Source: Dyella sp. OK004 (GTDB taxonomy: Bacteria; Pseudomonadota; Gammaproteobacteria; Xanthomonadales; Rhodanobacteraceae). Taken from it: a DNA stretch of 64,000 nucleotides. The position numbers and the translations under genes are program-made. Below the pieces are notes generated by a model, which was given only the letters and a program-made list of their open reading frames with translations, made no database searches and was not told where the DNA came from. Shown here piece after piece: positions 55,086 to 64,000 of the stretch; the stretch's first letter is position 1, and each line of letters starts with the position of its first letter. Where the stretch lies: contig NZ_FOZI01000002.1 in the NCBI RefSeq assembly GCF_900114495.1, positions 1 through 64,000 of the forward strand, given 5' to 3'.

Positions 55086-55538
55086 TTAGTGCTTAGTGGG
55101 CACGTTCACCGCATCGATCGCGTGGATGATGCCGTTGCTCGAGGCGATGTCCGGCTCAGTGATGGTGGCGCTGCCGATGCGGAGCTTGTCGCCGTCCTTC
55201 GTAATCGGCGCGGCCTGACCTTGCATCATCTTCGGCGCGGTCAGCTTTCCGACTTCGATGGCTGATGTCCGACCCGGCAACACGTGATACTTCAGTACGG
55301 AGATCAACTCCGCCTTGTTCTCTGGCTTCAGCCAATTTTCCAGCGTGCCCTTGGGCAGCTTCTCGAACGCCGCATCCGTCGGCGCAAAGACGGTGTAGGG
55401 GCCGTTGCCCTTCAAGATATTGGTGAGTCCGGCCACTTCCATAGCCTTGCCCAGCGTATGAAAGGAGCCGTTGGCCGCGGCTGTCTCGACGATATTCTTG
55501 CCAACGGCGCGCGAGGTGTTGGAATCATGATTGGACAT
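55086..55538 (-). CDS. Fasciclin (FAS1) domain protein
   Basis: A 150-aa single FAS1 domain: NGSFHTLGKAMEVAGL, the FAS1 H1 motif YTVFAPTDAAFEKLP, and the H2-type VLKYHVLPGRTSAIEV, ending GIIHAIDAVNVP. No signal peptide from the ATG at 55538 (MSNHDSNTSR), so it is either cytoplasmic or exported in another way; upstream in-frame codons add unlike sequence. Bacterial FAS1 proteins act in adhesion or stress. Single gene. Confidence 0.9.
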   Translation of the reverse strand: MSNHDSNTSRAVGKNIVETAAANGSFHTLGKAMEVAGLTNILKGNGPYTVFAPTDAAFEKLPKGTLENWLKPENKAELISVLKYHVLPGRTSAIEVGKLTAPKMMQGQAAPITKDGDKLRIGSATITEPDIASSNGIIHAIDAVNVPTKH

Positions 55539-56054
55539 AAGTTTGCCTTGAGTAGTGATCCGCGGGGCGGATCCAGAGCGACCGAAGCCGCGACTCCGAT
55601 GCAGATCGGAGAAGTACCCAGATGGCGTTAGGGAGAGGACCGCGTAACTGAGACGCCTGCCAAGGAGGAGACTTTCTTTCCTGGCGCCGCAGCAGCATGC
55701 GCTTGCACTTGTTAGGTGACAGTGATCCGAAGGCATGGCCCGCAAGCGCAAAGCAGCCAGCATGGTCGCACTTCAAAGATCACAAGCATCGCGATACCTG
55801 AGTGCTATCGGGAAAGGCGAACTTCTTCCGGAGCTAGGCTTGCATCACGCCCCAGGCAAGACCTTACAGCGGCGTAACAACACGAAGCGCATGTTGATCG
55901 TGCGCCGGAGCTTCGTTAGACCCGCTTCGGACGCCTCAGATTCTCTATATGGTTTTTCTTGCAAGGCCTCTGAGTTTTCTCCGCCCTGGTCGGAGCCGCG
56001 GGCTAGCGCTTGCTTATGACCTACAGGATGTAGGTCAGTACTCGAGGCAACTCC
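55539..56054. other. Intergenic region, no gene recognised
   Basis: 515 bp between the fasciclin gene and the small ORF at 56055. It should contain the fasciclin promoter near 55560-55620. Open frames here show no familiar motif or ribosome site. Confidence 0.5.
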
Positions 56055-56333
56055 ATGTATACCCCCAATCAAACGAACTCACTCTACTTTCACCCGCATA
56101 AGCTGCATTTCACGCCTCTTTCGGATGCTGAAGACAGCGAGCTGCGCAATCGCTGGTTCCCGGGATACGACGTATCGGTGGTATCACCGCGAGCAAATGC
56201 CCCGCTGCGGCAGAGTGCGCTCATGCCTGCGGTCGATCCGCCGGAACCTGACCGATACCGGCAAGACATGGACGCCAATCGCATGGATGACGACGGCGCA
56301 CCCCTCCCAAACGCTGACCCTCGCGATTTCTGA
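56055..56333 (+). CDS. Small hypothetical protein
   Basis: A 92-aa frame, MYTPNQTNSLYFHPHKLHF onward, with a polar C-terminus rich in Pro and Asp. GAGG lies about nine bases before the ATG. No recognised domain, signal peptide or membrane segment. It may be a strain-specific gene or spurious. Confidence 0.4.
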   Translation: MYTPNQTNSLYFHPHKLHFTPLSDAEDSELRNRWFPGYDVSVVSPRANAPLRQSALMPAVDPPEPDRYRQDMDANRMDDDGAPLPNADPRDF

Positions 56334-56427
56334 CGGCAGTCGCTGGCCCAACAACGCTCGCGCTGTCCGCACCGCTCCCATCAAGGGAAGGAGGCGCAGA
56401 CAGCGATCTCTTTCAAAGGAATCCACC

Positions 56428-56715
56428 ATGACCAGTATTTCCGGCAAGACCACCAACGGCTTTACGTACGAAGGTGATTACGAGCACACAGGCGCGGATC
56501 GCGTCACGTGGGCCGCGACTTACCGACGCAGCGGTATCTTTTTCGGTATGCGGCACGGACGCATCAACGAACTTCTTGGCGTTCCGGCCGGAGAGGTCAA
56601 CGAAGCCGTGCAGGATGACATTGAGTTTGCATGGGTTCCATCCACACCCGCTTCTGGTCGACCGCGGACATCCATCGAACTCCCCGAGCGAGGACATCTG
56701 CCTGGCATCCAGTGA
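56428..56715 (+). CDS. Small hypothetical protein
   Basis: A 95-aa frame from ATG 56428 with AAAGGA eight bases upstream. Sequence MTSISGKTTNGFTYEGDYEH, VTWAATYRRSGIFFGMRHG, then an acidic segment EAVQDDIEFAWV. No known family; looks like a compact soluble domain. The good ribosome site supports translation. Confidence 0.5.
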   Translation: MTSISGKTTNGFTYEGDYEHTGADRVTWAATYRRSGIFFGMRHGRINELLGVPAGEVNEAVQDDIEFAWVPSTPASGRPRTSIELPERGHLPGIQ

Positions 56716-56741
56716 AATGCCTGGCACGGTTGTCCCATCAT

Positions 56742-56975
56742 TCAATGTTGCAACCAGCCTCTCTTCGCTGGCCGCCCGTCCGCCGCCGAGCGCCACGCGC
56801 ATGCCTGGCAGCCGCAGCTGCCCGAGCAAGGCTTGACACAATTGGATCTGCATCGACACGGTACAAGTCGAATCGCTTCCTTGCGCACTACAAAGAAGTC
56901 GGCGAGGTCAAAGAATCCGTTTGTTGCTTGATAGCGGAGCAGACCTTCCTCAGTCGGATCGGGATTTACCTTCAT
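56742..56975 (-). CDS. Possible small protein
   Basis: A 77-aa minus-strand frame with AGGGGG six bases before the ATG: MKVNPDPTEEGLLRYQATNG, then FFDLADFFVVRKEAIRLV and a Cys-rich end. No recognised family. The rest of 56716-57132 shows nothing else. Confidence 0.35.
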   Translation of the reverse strand: MKVNPDPTEEGLLRYQATNGFFDLADFFVVRKEAIRLVPCRCRSNCVKPCSGSCGCQACAWRSAADGRPAKRGWLQH

Positions 56976-57132
56976 ATGAAGCCCCCTATGGGAAACCCAT
57001 CATACGACCGCATCCGTTACTTATTCAGTTGGCCTCAGCCTGAAACCACGGGAACACCTCATGCTGCCAATACTGGTTGTAACTCCCCCGTGTTAGGACT
57101 AGCGTCGCCCATGCCGCCCAAGGAGCACGTGC

Positions 57133-57357
57133 ATGTCATCCATCACTATTGAGACGTCGACCGATGGGCCAAACGCGGGTGGCCTGTGGCGTGGCCGCTG
57201 GCACCTGACCAACGCGGCAGGCTACATGCGCGGCCGATTCGGTGTCACCCCGCATTGGTATGGCTCAGAAAGTGAAGCGCACATCGCAGCTACAGCTATG
57301 GCGAATTCGGATCGCCGGAATTTGCCCAACAGAGACGGCGTTCTCGCATCGCTCTGA
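57133..57357 (+). CDS. Small hypothetical protein
   Basis: A 74-aa frame with AAGGAG at good spacing before ATG 57133. Sequence TDGPNAGGLWRGRWHLTN, GRFGVTPHWYGSESEAH. The ending ALATAMANSDRRN-type region is polar. Unknown function; likely a real small soluble protein of limited distribution. Confidence 0.5.
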   Translation: MSSITIETSTDGPNAGGLWRGRWHLTNAAGYMRGRFGVTPHWYGSESEAHIAATAMANSDRRNLPNRDGVLASL

Positions 57358-57464
57358 ATGCTGGATGGCACGCAGGTCAAACCTATCCAGCGCTGCGCGT
57401 CGCATCGCGCATCCCTTTGCCAGAAGACCGCAGACCGGTTGAGTCGCAGGTGCGCGACCCAGCT

Positions 57465-58928
57465 CTACAGCAAACCCAACTGAGTAGCTTTCAACGTAGC
57501 TGCCGCGCGCGTTGAGCACTCCAACTTCCGGAACACACTTTCAACGTGGGTGCGTACAGTGCTGGGGCTGATGGAGAGCTTCTGTGCGGCAAGCTTGTTG
57601 CTCGCGCCCAGGCTGATGCAGCGAAGGACTTCCCGCTCGCGCTCGGTAAGCAGGCCGGCCGATGGCGCCACCTGCAGCCTGGCACCCGAAGAACGTGGCT
57701 TGTCGAGAGGCGCACGGACGACTCCAACGTCATAGCGGCCTGCAGCAGCTTCGGCCATCAGCAGTTCGTTTGCAGCGTGTTCCATGTGCGCTTCGCGCCA
57801 TGGCCGCGCTGCACGAAGCGAAACCAGCGCGGCGGCCGCTGCGAGAATGCGGCCTTCGAAAGGGATGCTGACTTCTTTCACCTCGCGGAAGTAGCCCGAT
57901 CCATCCGGCCGCTCATAGGCATACGACGCGACTTCGGCTTCGCCGGCCAGCGAGCCGATCTGTCGCGCGGCGCGGCCGGTCCAGTACGGCACCAGCCGCA
58001 CGCGCTCCCACGCCGACTCCGCCAGTCGGCCCGGTGTGTCCCAGACCATGTTAGGTACCGAGGCCCGCCCCATGCCGTGGATCAGCGCGGCCCGATACAC
58101 CTTCTGTTGGCTTGCTTCGTTTAGCCCCAGCTGGCGCGCGGCATGGCGCGCAATCTGCGCCACGTCTCGCGAATACCCAGTCATCCAGGGCAGCTTCAAG
58201 TCGATGACGTGCGCCAGAATCTCCAGCGAAGTCGTGCGGCCTGCGAGCGTCGCATCCAGCGAGCACGGGCCGGACAACGTCGGGTCTTGGTCGAGTGCTG
58301 ATAGCCACTGCTGAGCGTGCACCAACAACAAGTTCGCCAGCTCTCGCGGATACAGCACTTCCGCCCGCTCACCGATGAGCTTGCATGCCCGCTCCATGCC
58401 GTACAGACGGTTGAAGATATCGAGATCACCGGCAAGCGATGCCATGTAGACAGCCACGGGAACCTGATCGCCGCGCAGGCCATCCGGCGCGCCCGTGCCG
58501 TCATGGCTTTCGAAGAGATGATGCAACGCGAACTGGGTTTCATCATCCAGCCCTAGCTGTGCCGCAATGTCGCCCGACACTTCGCAATGGATGCGCGACA
58601 GCGAGAGGAACGCCGATCCTTTGCCGCGGGTGCCGGAACGAAAGCCGCTGCTGGGAGACTGGATGGCGAGCAGTGCCTTGCGGCCACTCACGTCGTCGCC
58701 AAACAACTGGGCGAACTCCGGCGCATTGGCGGTGCAGCCCGACCAGCGCAGCAATGCGACCGCCGTAGCGCGTGTGCACGTCGCGTCATCCGCGCCGGCT
58801 TCACGGGCGAGTTGCCCGGCAATCCACGCGGCCCGCGGCGAGTGATCGGTGGGCTGGCCCATAGCGAGATCGCCAACGAAGGCCAGCGACCGGATCACAT
58901 CCAGGAGGGCGACGGTGGAGTCATCCAT
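57465..58928 (-). CDS. HD-domain protein with C-terminal LuxR HTH
   Basis: A 487-aa regulator from ATG 58928 (MDDSTVALL). Two HD/HD-GYP-like regions are visible, each with a degenerate signature: HHLFESHDGTGAPDGLRG and YERPDGSGYFREVKEV. Metal ligands are partly missing, so phosphodiesterase activity is doubtful. The C-terminal 65 residues form a LuxR HTH (LLTEREREVLRCISLGASN, SPSTVRTHVESVFRKLECS). It probably senses a signal through the HD region and binds DNA. A truncated duplicate of its 3' end lies at 41.7-42.2 kb. Confidence 0.88.
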   Translation of the reverse strand: MDDSTVALLDVIRSLAFVGDLAMGQPTDHSPRAAWIAGQLAREAGADDATCTRATAVALLRWSGCTANAPEFAQLFGDDVSGRKALLAIQSPSSGFRSGTRGKGSAFLSLSRIHCEVSGDIAAQLGLDDETQFALHHLFESHDGTGAPDGLRGDQVPVAVYMASLAGDLDIFNRLYGMERACKLIGERAEVLYPRELANLLLVHAQQWLSALDQDPTLSGPCSLDATLAGRTTSLEILAHVIDLKLPWMTGYSRDVAQIARHAARQLGLNEASQQKVYRAALIHGMGRASVPNMVWDTPGRLAESAWERVRLVPYWTGRAARQIGSLAGEAEVASYAYERPDGSGYFREVKEVSIPFEGRILAAAAALVSLRAARPWREAHMEHAANELLMAEAAAGRYDVGVVRAPLDKPRSSGARLQVAPSAGLLTEREREVLRCISLGASNKLAAQKLSISPSTVRTHVESVFRKLECSTRAAATLKATQLGLL

Positions 58929-59107
58929 GGATTTCGTGGCCTGTTGACAAGGAAGGGGGAGTCTAGCGCCGCCACTCCCGCGCGGGCCTCGGTCATTCAA
59001 CCGATGGTGCGCGCGAGAGGCCGACGGCAATCTGTGCTCCAAGGCTGGCCCGCCAGCCCCTCCGACGAAACACCGACCCGCACCACTACCCGCTTCTGGA
59101 GAATCCC

Positions 59108-59893
59108 ATGAAACTGAAGACGCTCTCGTTCGCTGCGGTTGCCGCCCTGTCCCTGGCCTCTGCCGCTCATGCCGCCACCCCCACCCCGACCTCTACTCCC
59201 ATCAAGAATGTCGTGCTCGTCCACGGTGGTTTCGTCGACGGTTCCGGCTGGCAGCAGGTCTACAGCCTGCTCACCAAGGACGGCTATAACGTCAGCATCG
59301 TGCAGAATCCGACGAGCTCGCTTGCCGACGACGTGGCCTTTACCCGTCGAGTGCTCGAGAAGCAGACCGGCCCGGTCGTGTTGGTGGGCCACTCCTATGG
59401 CGGCGCCGTCATCACTGAGGCGGGCGGCGCCGACAACGTAAAGGCACTTGTCTACATCACGGCGTTCGCTCCTGACGCCGGCGAATCCGTGCAGACGCTG
59501 ATCTCTCACCCGGCACCTGGCGCACCCGTACCGCCAATCCTTCCCCCGAAGGACGGCTGGCTGATGCTGGACAGCGCCAAGTTCGCCGCCGCGTTTGCCG
59601 GTGACCTGCCGCCAAAGACAGCCCAATTCATGGCCGACTCTCAGGTTCCGTGGAATGTCGCTGCGCTTGGCGGCACGATCTCAACACCGGCATGGAAATC
59701 CAAGCCGAGCTTCTATCTGGTCGTTGATGGCGACCACATGATTCCAGTGGAAGCGCAACGAGCCATGGCGAAGCGCGCAAACGCGACAGTCATGAACACC
59801 AAGGGCAGCCACGCCATCTATGTGTCGAACCCGAAAGTCGTTGCGGCATTGATTGAAGAAGCCGCCAAGAACGCAGGAACTGCTTCGAAATAA
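59108..59893 (+). CDS. Exported alpha/beta hydrolase (esterase type)
   Basis: A 261-aa protein with a signal peptide (LSFAAVAALSLASAAHA). The alpha/beta fold has VVLVHGGFVDGSGW (oxyanion region), the nucleophile VLVGHSYGGAVI, and the catalytic His in NTKGSHAIYVSNP. Close in pattern to plant and bacterial MES/salicylate-esterase-like proteins. Followed by a clear terminator; single-gene unit. Confidence 0.9.
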   Translation: MKLKTLSFAAVAALSLASAAHAATPTPTSTPIKNVVLVHGGFVDGSGWQQVYSLLTKDGYNVSIVQNPTSSLADDVAFTRRVLEKQTGPVVLVGHSYGGAVITEAGGADNVKALVYITAFAPDAGESVQTLISHPAPGAPVPPILPPKDGWLMLDSAKFAAAFAGDLPPKTAQFMADSQVPWNVAALGGTISTPAWKSKPSFYLVVDGDHMIPVEAQRAMAKRANATVMNTKGSHAIYVSNPKVVAALIEEAAKNAGTASK

Positions 59894-59910
59894 GTACTCG
59901 CCGCGCGCCG

Positions 59911-59937
59911 AAGGCCCCGTAAGGGGCCTTCTCTTTT
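59911..59937 (+). terminator. Terminator of the esterase gene
   Basis: aaggcccc/ggggcctt stem with gtaa loop at 59911-59930, then ctctttt. Confidence 0.85.
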
Positions 59938-59944
59938 GATCGCC

Positions 59945-60085
59945 CCGCTGAATGACCAGTCTATGGCTCGCCGCGATGATCATGGCATTCGGTGCCAGCC
60001 GACGTACCTTTAAAAAACCGCTGCCTGTCTTGATGCCCATGCGCAAGGCCAGATCGATGCGCTCGGCGATCAAATCGGTCAGCGG
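59945..60085 (-). pseudogene. LysR substrate-binding-domain fragment
   Basis: The minus strand from 60085 reads LTDLIAERIDLALRMGIK, then FLKVRRLAPNAMIIAAS, a typical central stretch of a LysR regulator. No HTH part or remaining C-terminus is present. Confidence 0.6.
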
Positions 60086-60204
60086 ACGCGGACGAGATCG
60101 TGGTCGATGCCGCCAAGCAGTTCCGCTCCAACGTGGGTCCGAACGAGCATCACCTCGTCAATGGCTTCAACGACCAGGCGCTTGCGATCTTTGGCGGTGC
60201 CTGA
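60079..60204 (+). pseudogene. C-terminal fragment of an unidentified protein
   Basis: Plus-strand frame ADEIVVDAAKQFRSNVG, PNEHHLVNGFNDQALAIFGG, stop at 60202. It reads like real protein but no start or upstream part exists; it abuts the LysR relic. The family was not recognised. 60205-60331 shows nothing further. Confidence 0.4.
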
Positions 60205-60331
60205 GCTGGCAGCAACCGATATATGCAGGCTTACGCCGCGCCATGGATGGCGCTTCGCAAGACTCCCCGAGATGGGACGCTCATGACTTTTTAAGCGCCG
60301 GGGCGATGCATAGCCCCCGCGCTTAGTGTGA

Positions 60332-61066
60332 TCAGGCCAGTGCCAAAGCGTCAGCGCCAGCCGTCATGCGAATCGGACACGACGAGTCGTTCGCCGCACG
60401 CCACACCGCTTCTGCCACATCCTGCGCCCGCGTAACCTCGGATGACTGCGCCCATGCCGCGAAGACATGCTGCGCCAAGTCGGTGTACGCCTCGGGGAAG
60501 CCATTCTGCATTCGAGGCTGTGCATTCTCACCAAAGCGAGTCTCCGGTGCCCGTCCCGGCAACACCAGGTTCACGCGCACGTTAAACGGCTGAAGCTCCA
60601 GCGCAAGCGACTCAGTGAACGCATTCACCGCCGCCTTGCTCGCGGTGTATACGGAGAGCAGAGGGAGCGACTTCAACGTCACGCTCGATGTGACGTTCAC
60701 GATGACACCAGCCTTCCGTTGCCTGAATTGAGGTAGCACCGCCTGCGTCATCGCTATCGTACCAAGCGTGTTCGTCTCGAAGACCTGGCGTGCGATGTCT
60801 ATCGATGTGCCTTCGAGAGCGTTCAGTACGCCAATCCCCGCGTTGTTGACCAGCACGTCGATCGGTCCTGCGTCAGCGACGGCCTGACGAATGCTTTCCG
60901 AATCGGTGACATCAAGGGCAAGCACGCGCAGGTGCTCGGAGCGAGGCAGCACGTCCTCGCGTGGCGTACGCATAGTGGCGATGACCTTCCAATCGCGATC
61001 AAGGAAATACCGCGCGGTTTCAAGGCCGAAGCCAGACGAGCAGCCGGTGATCAGGACGGTTTTCAT
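60332..61066 (-). CDS. Short-chain dehydrogenase/reductase
   Basis: A 244-aa SDR: the cofactor motif TGCSSGFG at the N-terminus, LVNNAGIG, and catalytic Ser/Tyr/Lys as NVTSSVT and YTASKAAV. GGGAG precedes ATG 61066. Divergent from the AraC regulator 100 bp away, which likely controls it. Substrate unknown. Confidence 0.92.
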   Translation of the reverse strand: MKTVLITGCSSGFGLETARYFLDRDWKVIATMRTPREDVLPRSEHLRVLALDVTDSESIRQAVADAGPIDVLVNNAGIGVLNALEGTSIDIARQVFETNTLGTIAMTQAVLPQFRQRKAGVIVNVTSSVTLKSLPLLSVYTASKAAVNAFTESLALELQPFNVRVNLVLPGRAPETRFGENAQPRMQNGFPEAYTDLAQHVFAAWAQSSEVTRAQDVAEAVWRAANDSSCPIRMTAGADALALA

Positions 61067-61166
61067 GGGGGACTCCCGGTGGTGGTTGGCGTTACCGAAA
61101 CGATAGATCGCCTCGGCCGGACCCACTACCATCAGGAGTCCATGTTTCGTTTGCAGGAGTCCGGCC

Positions 61167-62081
61167 ATGGTCGATCCGCTCGCCGAAGTGGTCACGCTGC
61201 TCCAGCCCGGCGCCCCGTTCTCGAAGATCGTCTTCGGCGCTGGCCGCTGGAACGTTCGCCGCTCGGAGGCCGGACGGCCCTTCTACTGCGTGATCCTTGA
61301 GGGTTCGTGCCGCCTCACGGTCGACGGGCACGCGCCGATTACGCTCCAGACAGGTGACTTCGTCCTGATCCCCTCTGTCTACGGATTCACCATGTCGAGT
61401 ATGGAGTCGATGACATCGGAGGACATCGATAGGCCACCCACCGCATTGCCTGACGGCGAATTCAGACTCGGCATGCAAAGCGGCCCGCCTGAGGTTCGAT
61501 TGCTGGTTGGCTACTGTGTGTTTGGTTCGCCAGACGCGGCCTTGCTGGTTTCATTACTTCCACAACTCGTGCACGTTCGCGGCGAGCGGAGGCTGGCCAT
61601 CCTCGTGCAACTTGTCGGAGAAGAATCTCGCGAGCTGCGGCCCGCGCGTGATGTCATCCTGGCCCGGCTTCTTGAAGTGCTGCTTATCGAAGCCCTTCGG
61701 TCAACGGCAGGAACGGCAGCATCGCCAGGCCTATTGCGCGGGCTCGCCGACACACGCCTCGCAGTCGCGATACGGCACATGCACGAAAGCCCAACCCGGT
61801 CGTGGACAGTAGCGCAGTTGGCGAAAGAAGCAGCCCTTTCCCGCTCGGCATTCTTCGAGCGATTCAGTCGCGCCGTGGGCGTCGCGCCGATGGAGTACCT
61901 GCTCGCCTGGCGCATGGCGTTGGCAAAGAACCTGCTGCGACGGAACGAAAGCGGCATCGCCGAAGTGGCGGAACGCGTCGGCTACAGCTCAGCAAGCACC
62001 TTCAGCGTTGCCTTCACCCGCTACGTGGGACTGCCGCCAACGCGGTATGCGCGGGAGCTGATGACGGCGCAAGGCCCGTAG
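61167..62081 (+). CDS. AraC-family regulator with cupin-like sensor domain
   Basis: A 304-aa protein. The N-terminal half is a cupin-type sensor (RPFYCVILEGSCRLTV, TLQTGDFVLIP). The C-terminal AraC HTH reads WTVAQLAKEAALSRSAFFER and AERVGYSSASTFSVAFTRYV. It is divergent from the SDR gene and probably regulates it, possibly also the downstream membrane protein gene. Confidence 0.92.
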   Translation: MVDPLAEVVTLLQPGAPFSKIVFGAGRWNVRRSEAGRPFYCVILEGSCRLTVDGHAPITLQTGDFVLIPSVYGFTMSSMESMTSEDIDRPPTALPDGEFRLGMQSGPPEVRLLVGYCVFGSPDAALLVSLLPQLVHVRGERRLAILVQLVGEESRELRPARDVILARLLEVLLIEALRSTAGTAASPGLLRGLADTRLAVAIRHMHESPTRSWTVAQLAKEAALSRSAFFERFSRAVGVAPMEYLLAWRMALAKNLLRRNESGIAEVAERVGYSSASTFSVAFTRYVGLPPTRYARELMTAQGP

Positions 62082-62210
62082 CTCAGGCGGCGCGGCGTCT
62101 TCAGCCCATCATTCAAAAATTACACGATTGTGGATTGAGGCAATCACACTCCCGCGTTCATATTGGGCGTACCTTTGCGAGATCGATGCGTCGTAGCCCA
62201 GGAGCACGTA

Positions 62211-62699
62211 ATGAATTCAGCACTCGGCTTATTCACCGCCTTCCACACCGTGATCAGCGTGGTGGCCATTCTTGCCGGCATCGGAGCCGTGCGTGGCTTG
62301 TTTCTAGGTCGCGTCCGGTCCGCTGCCATGGCCACGTTCCTGGTCTCCGCCATCGTCACCACCGTAACGGGCTTCATGTTCCCTTATCACGGTTTTACGC
62401 CGGCCATCGGCGTCGGAGTCATCGCATTACTCGTGCTGGCATGGGCTCTCCTTGCACAGCGCCGCACGGCACTTTCCGCAGGGTCGGGCGCTCAATTTGC
62501 GGTCGCCATCGTCGTCAGCGAATACTTTCTCGTCTTCGTACTTGTCGCGCAGACCTTTGCCAAGCTCCCGGCATTGAACGCACTGGCTCCCAACGTTCAA
62601 CAGCCGTTTTTCGGTGCCGTACAACTCATCGTGCTCATTGCGTTCACGGTGATCGCCATACGTGCGGCCCGGGCGTCGAAGACCCGCGTTACGGTATAG
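62211..62699 (+). CDS. Small integral membrane protein
   Basis: A 162-aa protein from ATG 62211 with AGGAG upstream. Four hydrophobic helices are visible (HTVISVVAILAGIGAVRGLF, MATFLVSAIVTTVTGFM, VGVIALLVLAWALLA, and the last FGAVQLIVLIAFTVIAI). Family unknown, resembling DoxX-like or DUF membrane proteins. The next gene is convergent. Confidence 0.75.
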   Translation: MNSALGLFTAFHTVISVVAILAGIGAVRGLFLGRVRSAAMATFLVSAIVTTVTGFMFPYHGFTPAIGVGVIALLVLAWALLAQRRTALSAGSGAQFAVAIVVSEYFLVFVLVAQTFAKLPALNALAPNVQQPFFGAVQLIVLIAFTVIAIRAARASKTRVTV

Positions 62700-62753
62700 A
62701 ACCAACCCATCTGAGCAGCCGGTCGTGGAAACCACGACCGGCGCCTGGATGGC

Positions 62754-63743
62754 TCAGGAGCGGATGAACTCGAGCAAGTCCTTATTGACCTGCTCCTGAT
62801 GGGTGGCGGTCAGGCCATGGGGCGCCCCCGGATACACCTTCAGCGTGGCGTGCTTGACGATCTTGGCCGAAAGACGGCCCGCATCGTCGATCGGCACGAT
62901 CTGGTCGTCGTCGCCGTGAATCACCAGCGTCGGCACTTCGACCTTCTTCAGGTCCGGCGTGTAGTCGACTTCGGAGAACTGCTTGATGCAGTCGTATTGA
63001 CCCTTGAGGCTGCCCATCATGCCCTGCATCCAGAACGAGTCGCGCATGCCCTGCGTCGCCTTGGATCCCGTGCGGTTCGCGCCGAAGAACGGGCCGGAGA
63101 GGTCCTTGAAGAACTGCGAACGATCAGCCAGCGTCTTCTGGCGGATATCGTCGAAAACCTCGATCGGCAGCCCGCCAGGATTGGCGGCAGTCTTGACCAT
63201 GATCGGCGGCACCGCACCGATCAACACCAACTTGGCCACGCGTGCATTGCCGTGGCGTCCAATGTAATGCGCTACTTCGCCGCCGCCGGTGGAGTGGCCG
63301 ACGAGCACAACGTTCTTCAGGTCCAGCTTTTCGATCAGCGCGGCGAGATCGTCGGCATAGGTATCCATGTCGTTGCCGTCCCATGGCTGGCCCGAACGGC
63401 CGTGGCCGCGACGGTCGTGCGCGATGGTACGGTAGCCGTGCGAGCTCAGGAAAAGCATCTGCGCATCCCAGGCATCGGCGGTCAGCGGCCAACCGTGCGA
63501 GAACACCACAGGCTGTCCCTTGCCCCAGTCCTTGTAATAGATCTGCGTTCCGTCTTTAGCGGTAATCGTGGTCATGTCAGAGTGTCCATGTCGAGGTGAG
63601 GTGGGTGCAGCTTTGCCCAGGCTGGGAGAGCTGGCTGCAAATCCGGCGATGGGCAATGTCAGTGCCGCTGAAACCATGGCGGTGGTACTGAGAAAAGCAC
63701 GGCGTGCTGGATCGACTTCGTGGTTTGAATCTTTCGACGACAT
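62754..63743 (-). CDS. Tat-exported alpha/beta hydrolase (non-heme chloroperoxidase-like)
   Basis: A 329-aa protein from ATG 63743 with AGGAG upstream. The N-terminus carries a twin-arginine signal ([19 protein letters not shown]). The mature domain matches non-heme haloperoxidase/esterases: [25 protein letters not shown], nucleophile [13 protein letters not shown], Asp in HGDDDQIVP, and His in [10 protein letters not shown]. Tat signal on a cofactor-free hydrolase suggests folding before export. Single gene. Confidence 0.92.
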   Translation of the reverse strand: MSSKDSNHEVDPARRAFLSTTAMVSAALTLPIAGFAASSPSLGKAAPTSPRHGHSDMTTITAKDGTQIYYKDWGKGQPVVFSHGWPLTADAWDAQMLFLSSHGYRTIAHDRRGHGRSGQPWDGNDMDTYADDLAALIEKLDLKNVVLVGHSTGGGEVAHYIGRHGNARVAKLVLIGAVPPIMVKTAANPGGLPIEVFDDIRQKTLADRSQFFKDLSGPFFGANRTGSKATQGMRDSFWMQGMMGSLKGQYDCIKQFSEVDYTPDLKKVEVPTLVIHGDDDQIVPIDDAGRLSAKIVKHATLKVYPGAPHGLTATHQEQVNKDLLEFIRS

Positions 63744-64000
63744 ACGGGCTCTCCTGGTTCGATTTGTCGCTTCCCATGAACCATGCGCGTGACATTCCAT
63801 GCATGCGTCGACGAGCCAACCGGCGCGTGGCGGCATAAGTGGAAAGATCTGGCGGGTTAACACGATGCTGGCGTACCGCACATTGTCTTCCGCTCAAGGC
63901 AGATGCGAAGACCTATCGAGGTAACCGTTACCTACCCTTCCGGGTAATCGCCACGCCGAGAGAGACAACCTCCCATCGACTCAGACATTCCGCCCCGACT
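63744..64000. other. Upstream region of the Tat hydrolase, no gene recognised
   Basis: About 257 bp to the window edge. It should hold the promoter of the hydrolase. A frame extends the hydrolase upstream but the extension does not resemble protein of the family. Confidence 0.45.

Overview
The window looks like a chromosomal segment of a gamma-proteobacterium of the Xanthomonadales, most likely the Rhodanobacteraceae (Dyella, Luteibacter or Rhodanobacter-like). The grounds are the high GC content, the protein families present (sedolisins with PKD and ricin domains, an H-NS with a lysine-rich tail, many STN/FecR signalling parts) and an intergenic stem-loop repeat at 12.6 kb of a kind common in that order. 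This placement is inference from family resemblance; no 16S rRNA or tRNA gene was seen.

Layout. 1-6.5 kb: exopolysaccharide genes on the minus strand (wza-wzb-wzc, a WecA-type sugar-phosphate transferase, and ugd running off the left edge). 6.8-12.4 kb: ordinary chromosome (cysteine hydrolase divergent from a GlxA-type regulator, HD-GYP protein, methyltransferase, ispG, FNR-type regulator). 12.5-16 kb: repeat region, a copper P-type ATPase with its MerR regulator, and an IS5-like relic. 16-21 kb: alpha/beta hydrolase, then a MocR regulator divergent from an EamA exporter and a DapA-like lyase. 21-24.5 kb: SGNH hydrolase, a frameshifted H-NS gene, and a secreted protein of unknown function.

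24.7-41.6 kb is the accessory core. It holds two exported proteins carrying nearly identical PKD plus ricin-B cassettes (a HEYAE-motif protein and an S53 sedolisin), a trans-envelope signalling set (TonB receptor with STN domain, ECF sigma factor, FecR), a second ECF sigma factor without FecR, and two proteins that consist only of the sedolisin activation prodomain. An identical bipartite promoter-like element, with AGGTAGGGTTTT (AGGGTAGGGTTTT in one copy), exactly 12 bp, then CGTTRTA, occurs five times in the same orientation, with a weaker sixth copy upstream of the TonB receptor. I read this as one ECF regulon that grew by tandem duplication and partly decayed (fecR 3' relics, 5'-truncated prodomain gene).

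41.7-42.65 kb is a mosaic of three truncated copies of genes that lie elsewhere in the window. 42.7-53.1 kb: pgm and a giant cyclic beta-1,2-glucan synthase (ndvB type), divergent from a 6-phosphogluconate-dehydrogenase-like protein that has lost its catalytic residues. 54.5-57.4 kb: fasciclin protein and several small hypothetical genes. 57.4-64 kb: HD/LuxR regulator, two exported alpha/beta hydrolases, an SDR divergent from an AraC regulator, a small membrane protein and gene relics.
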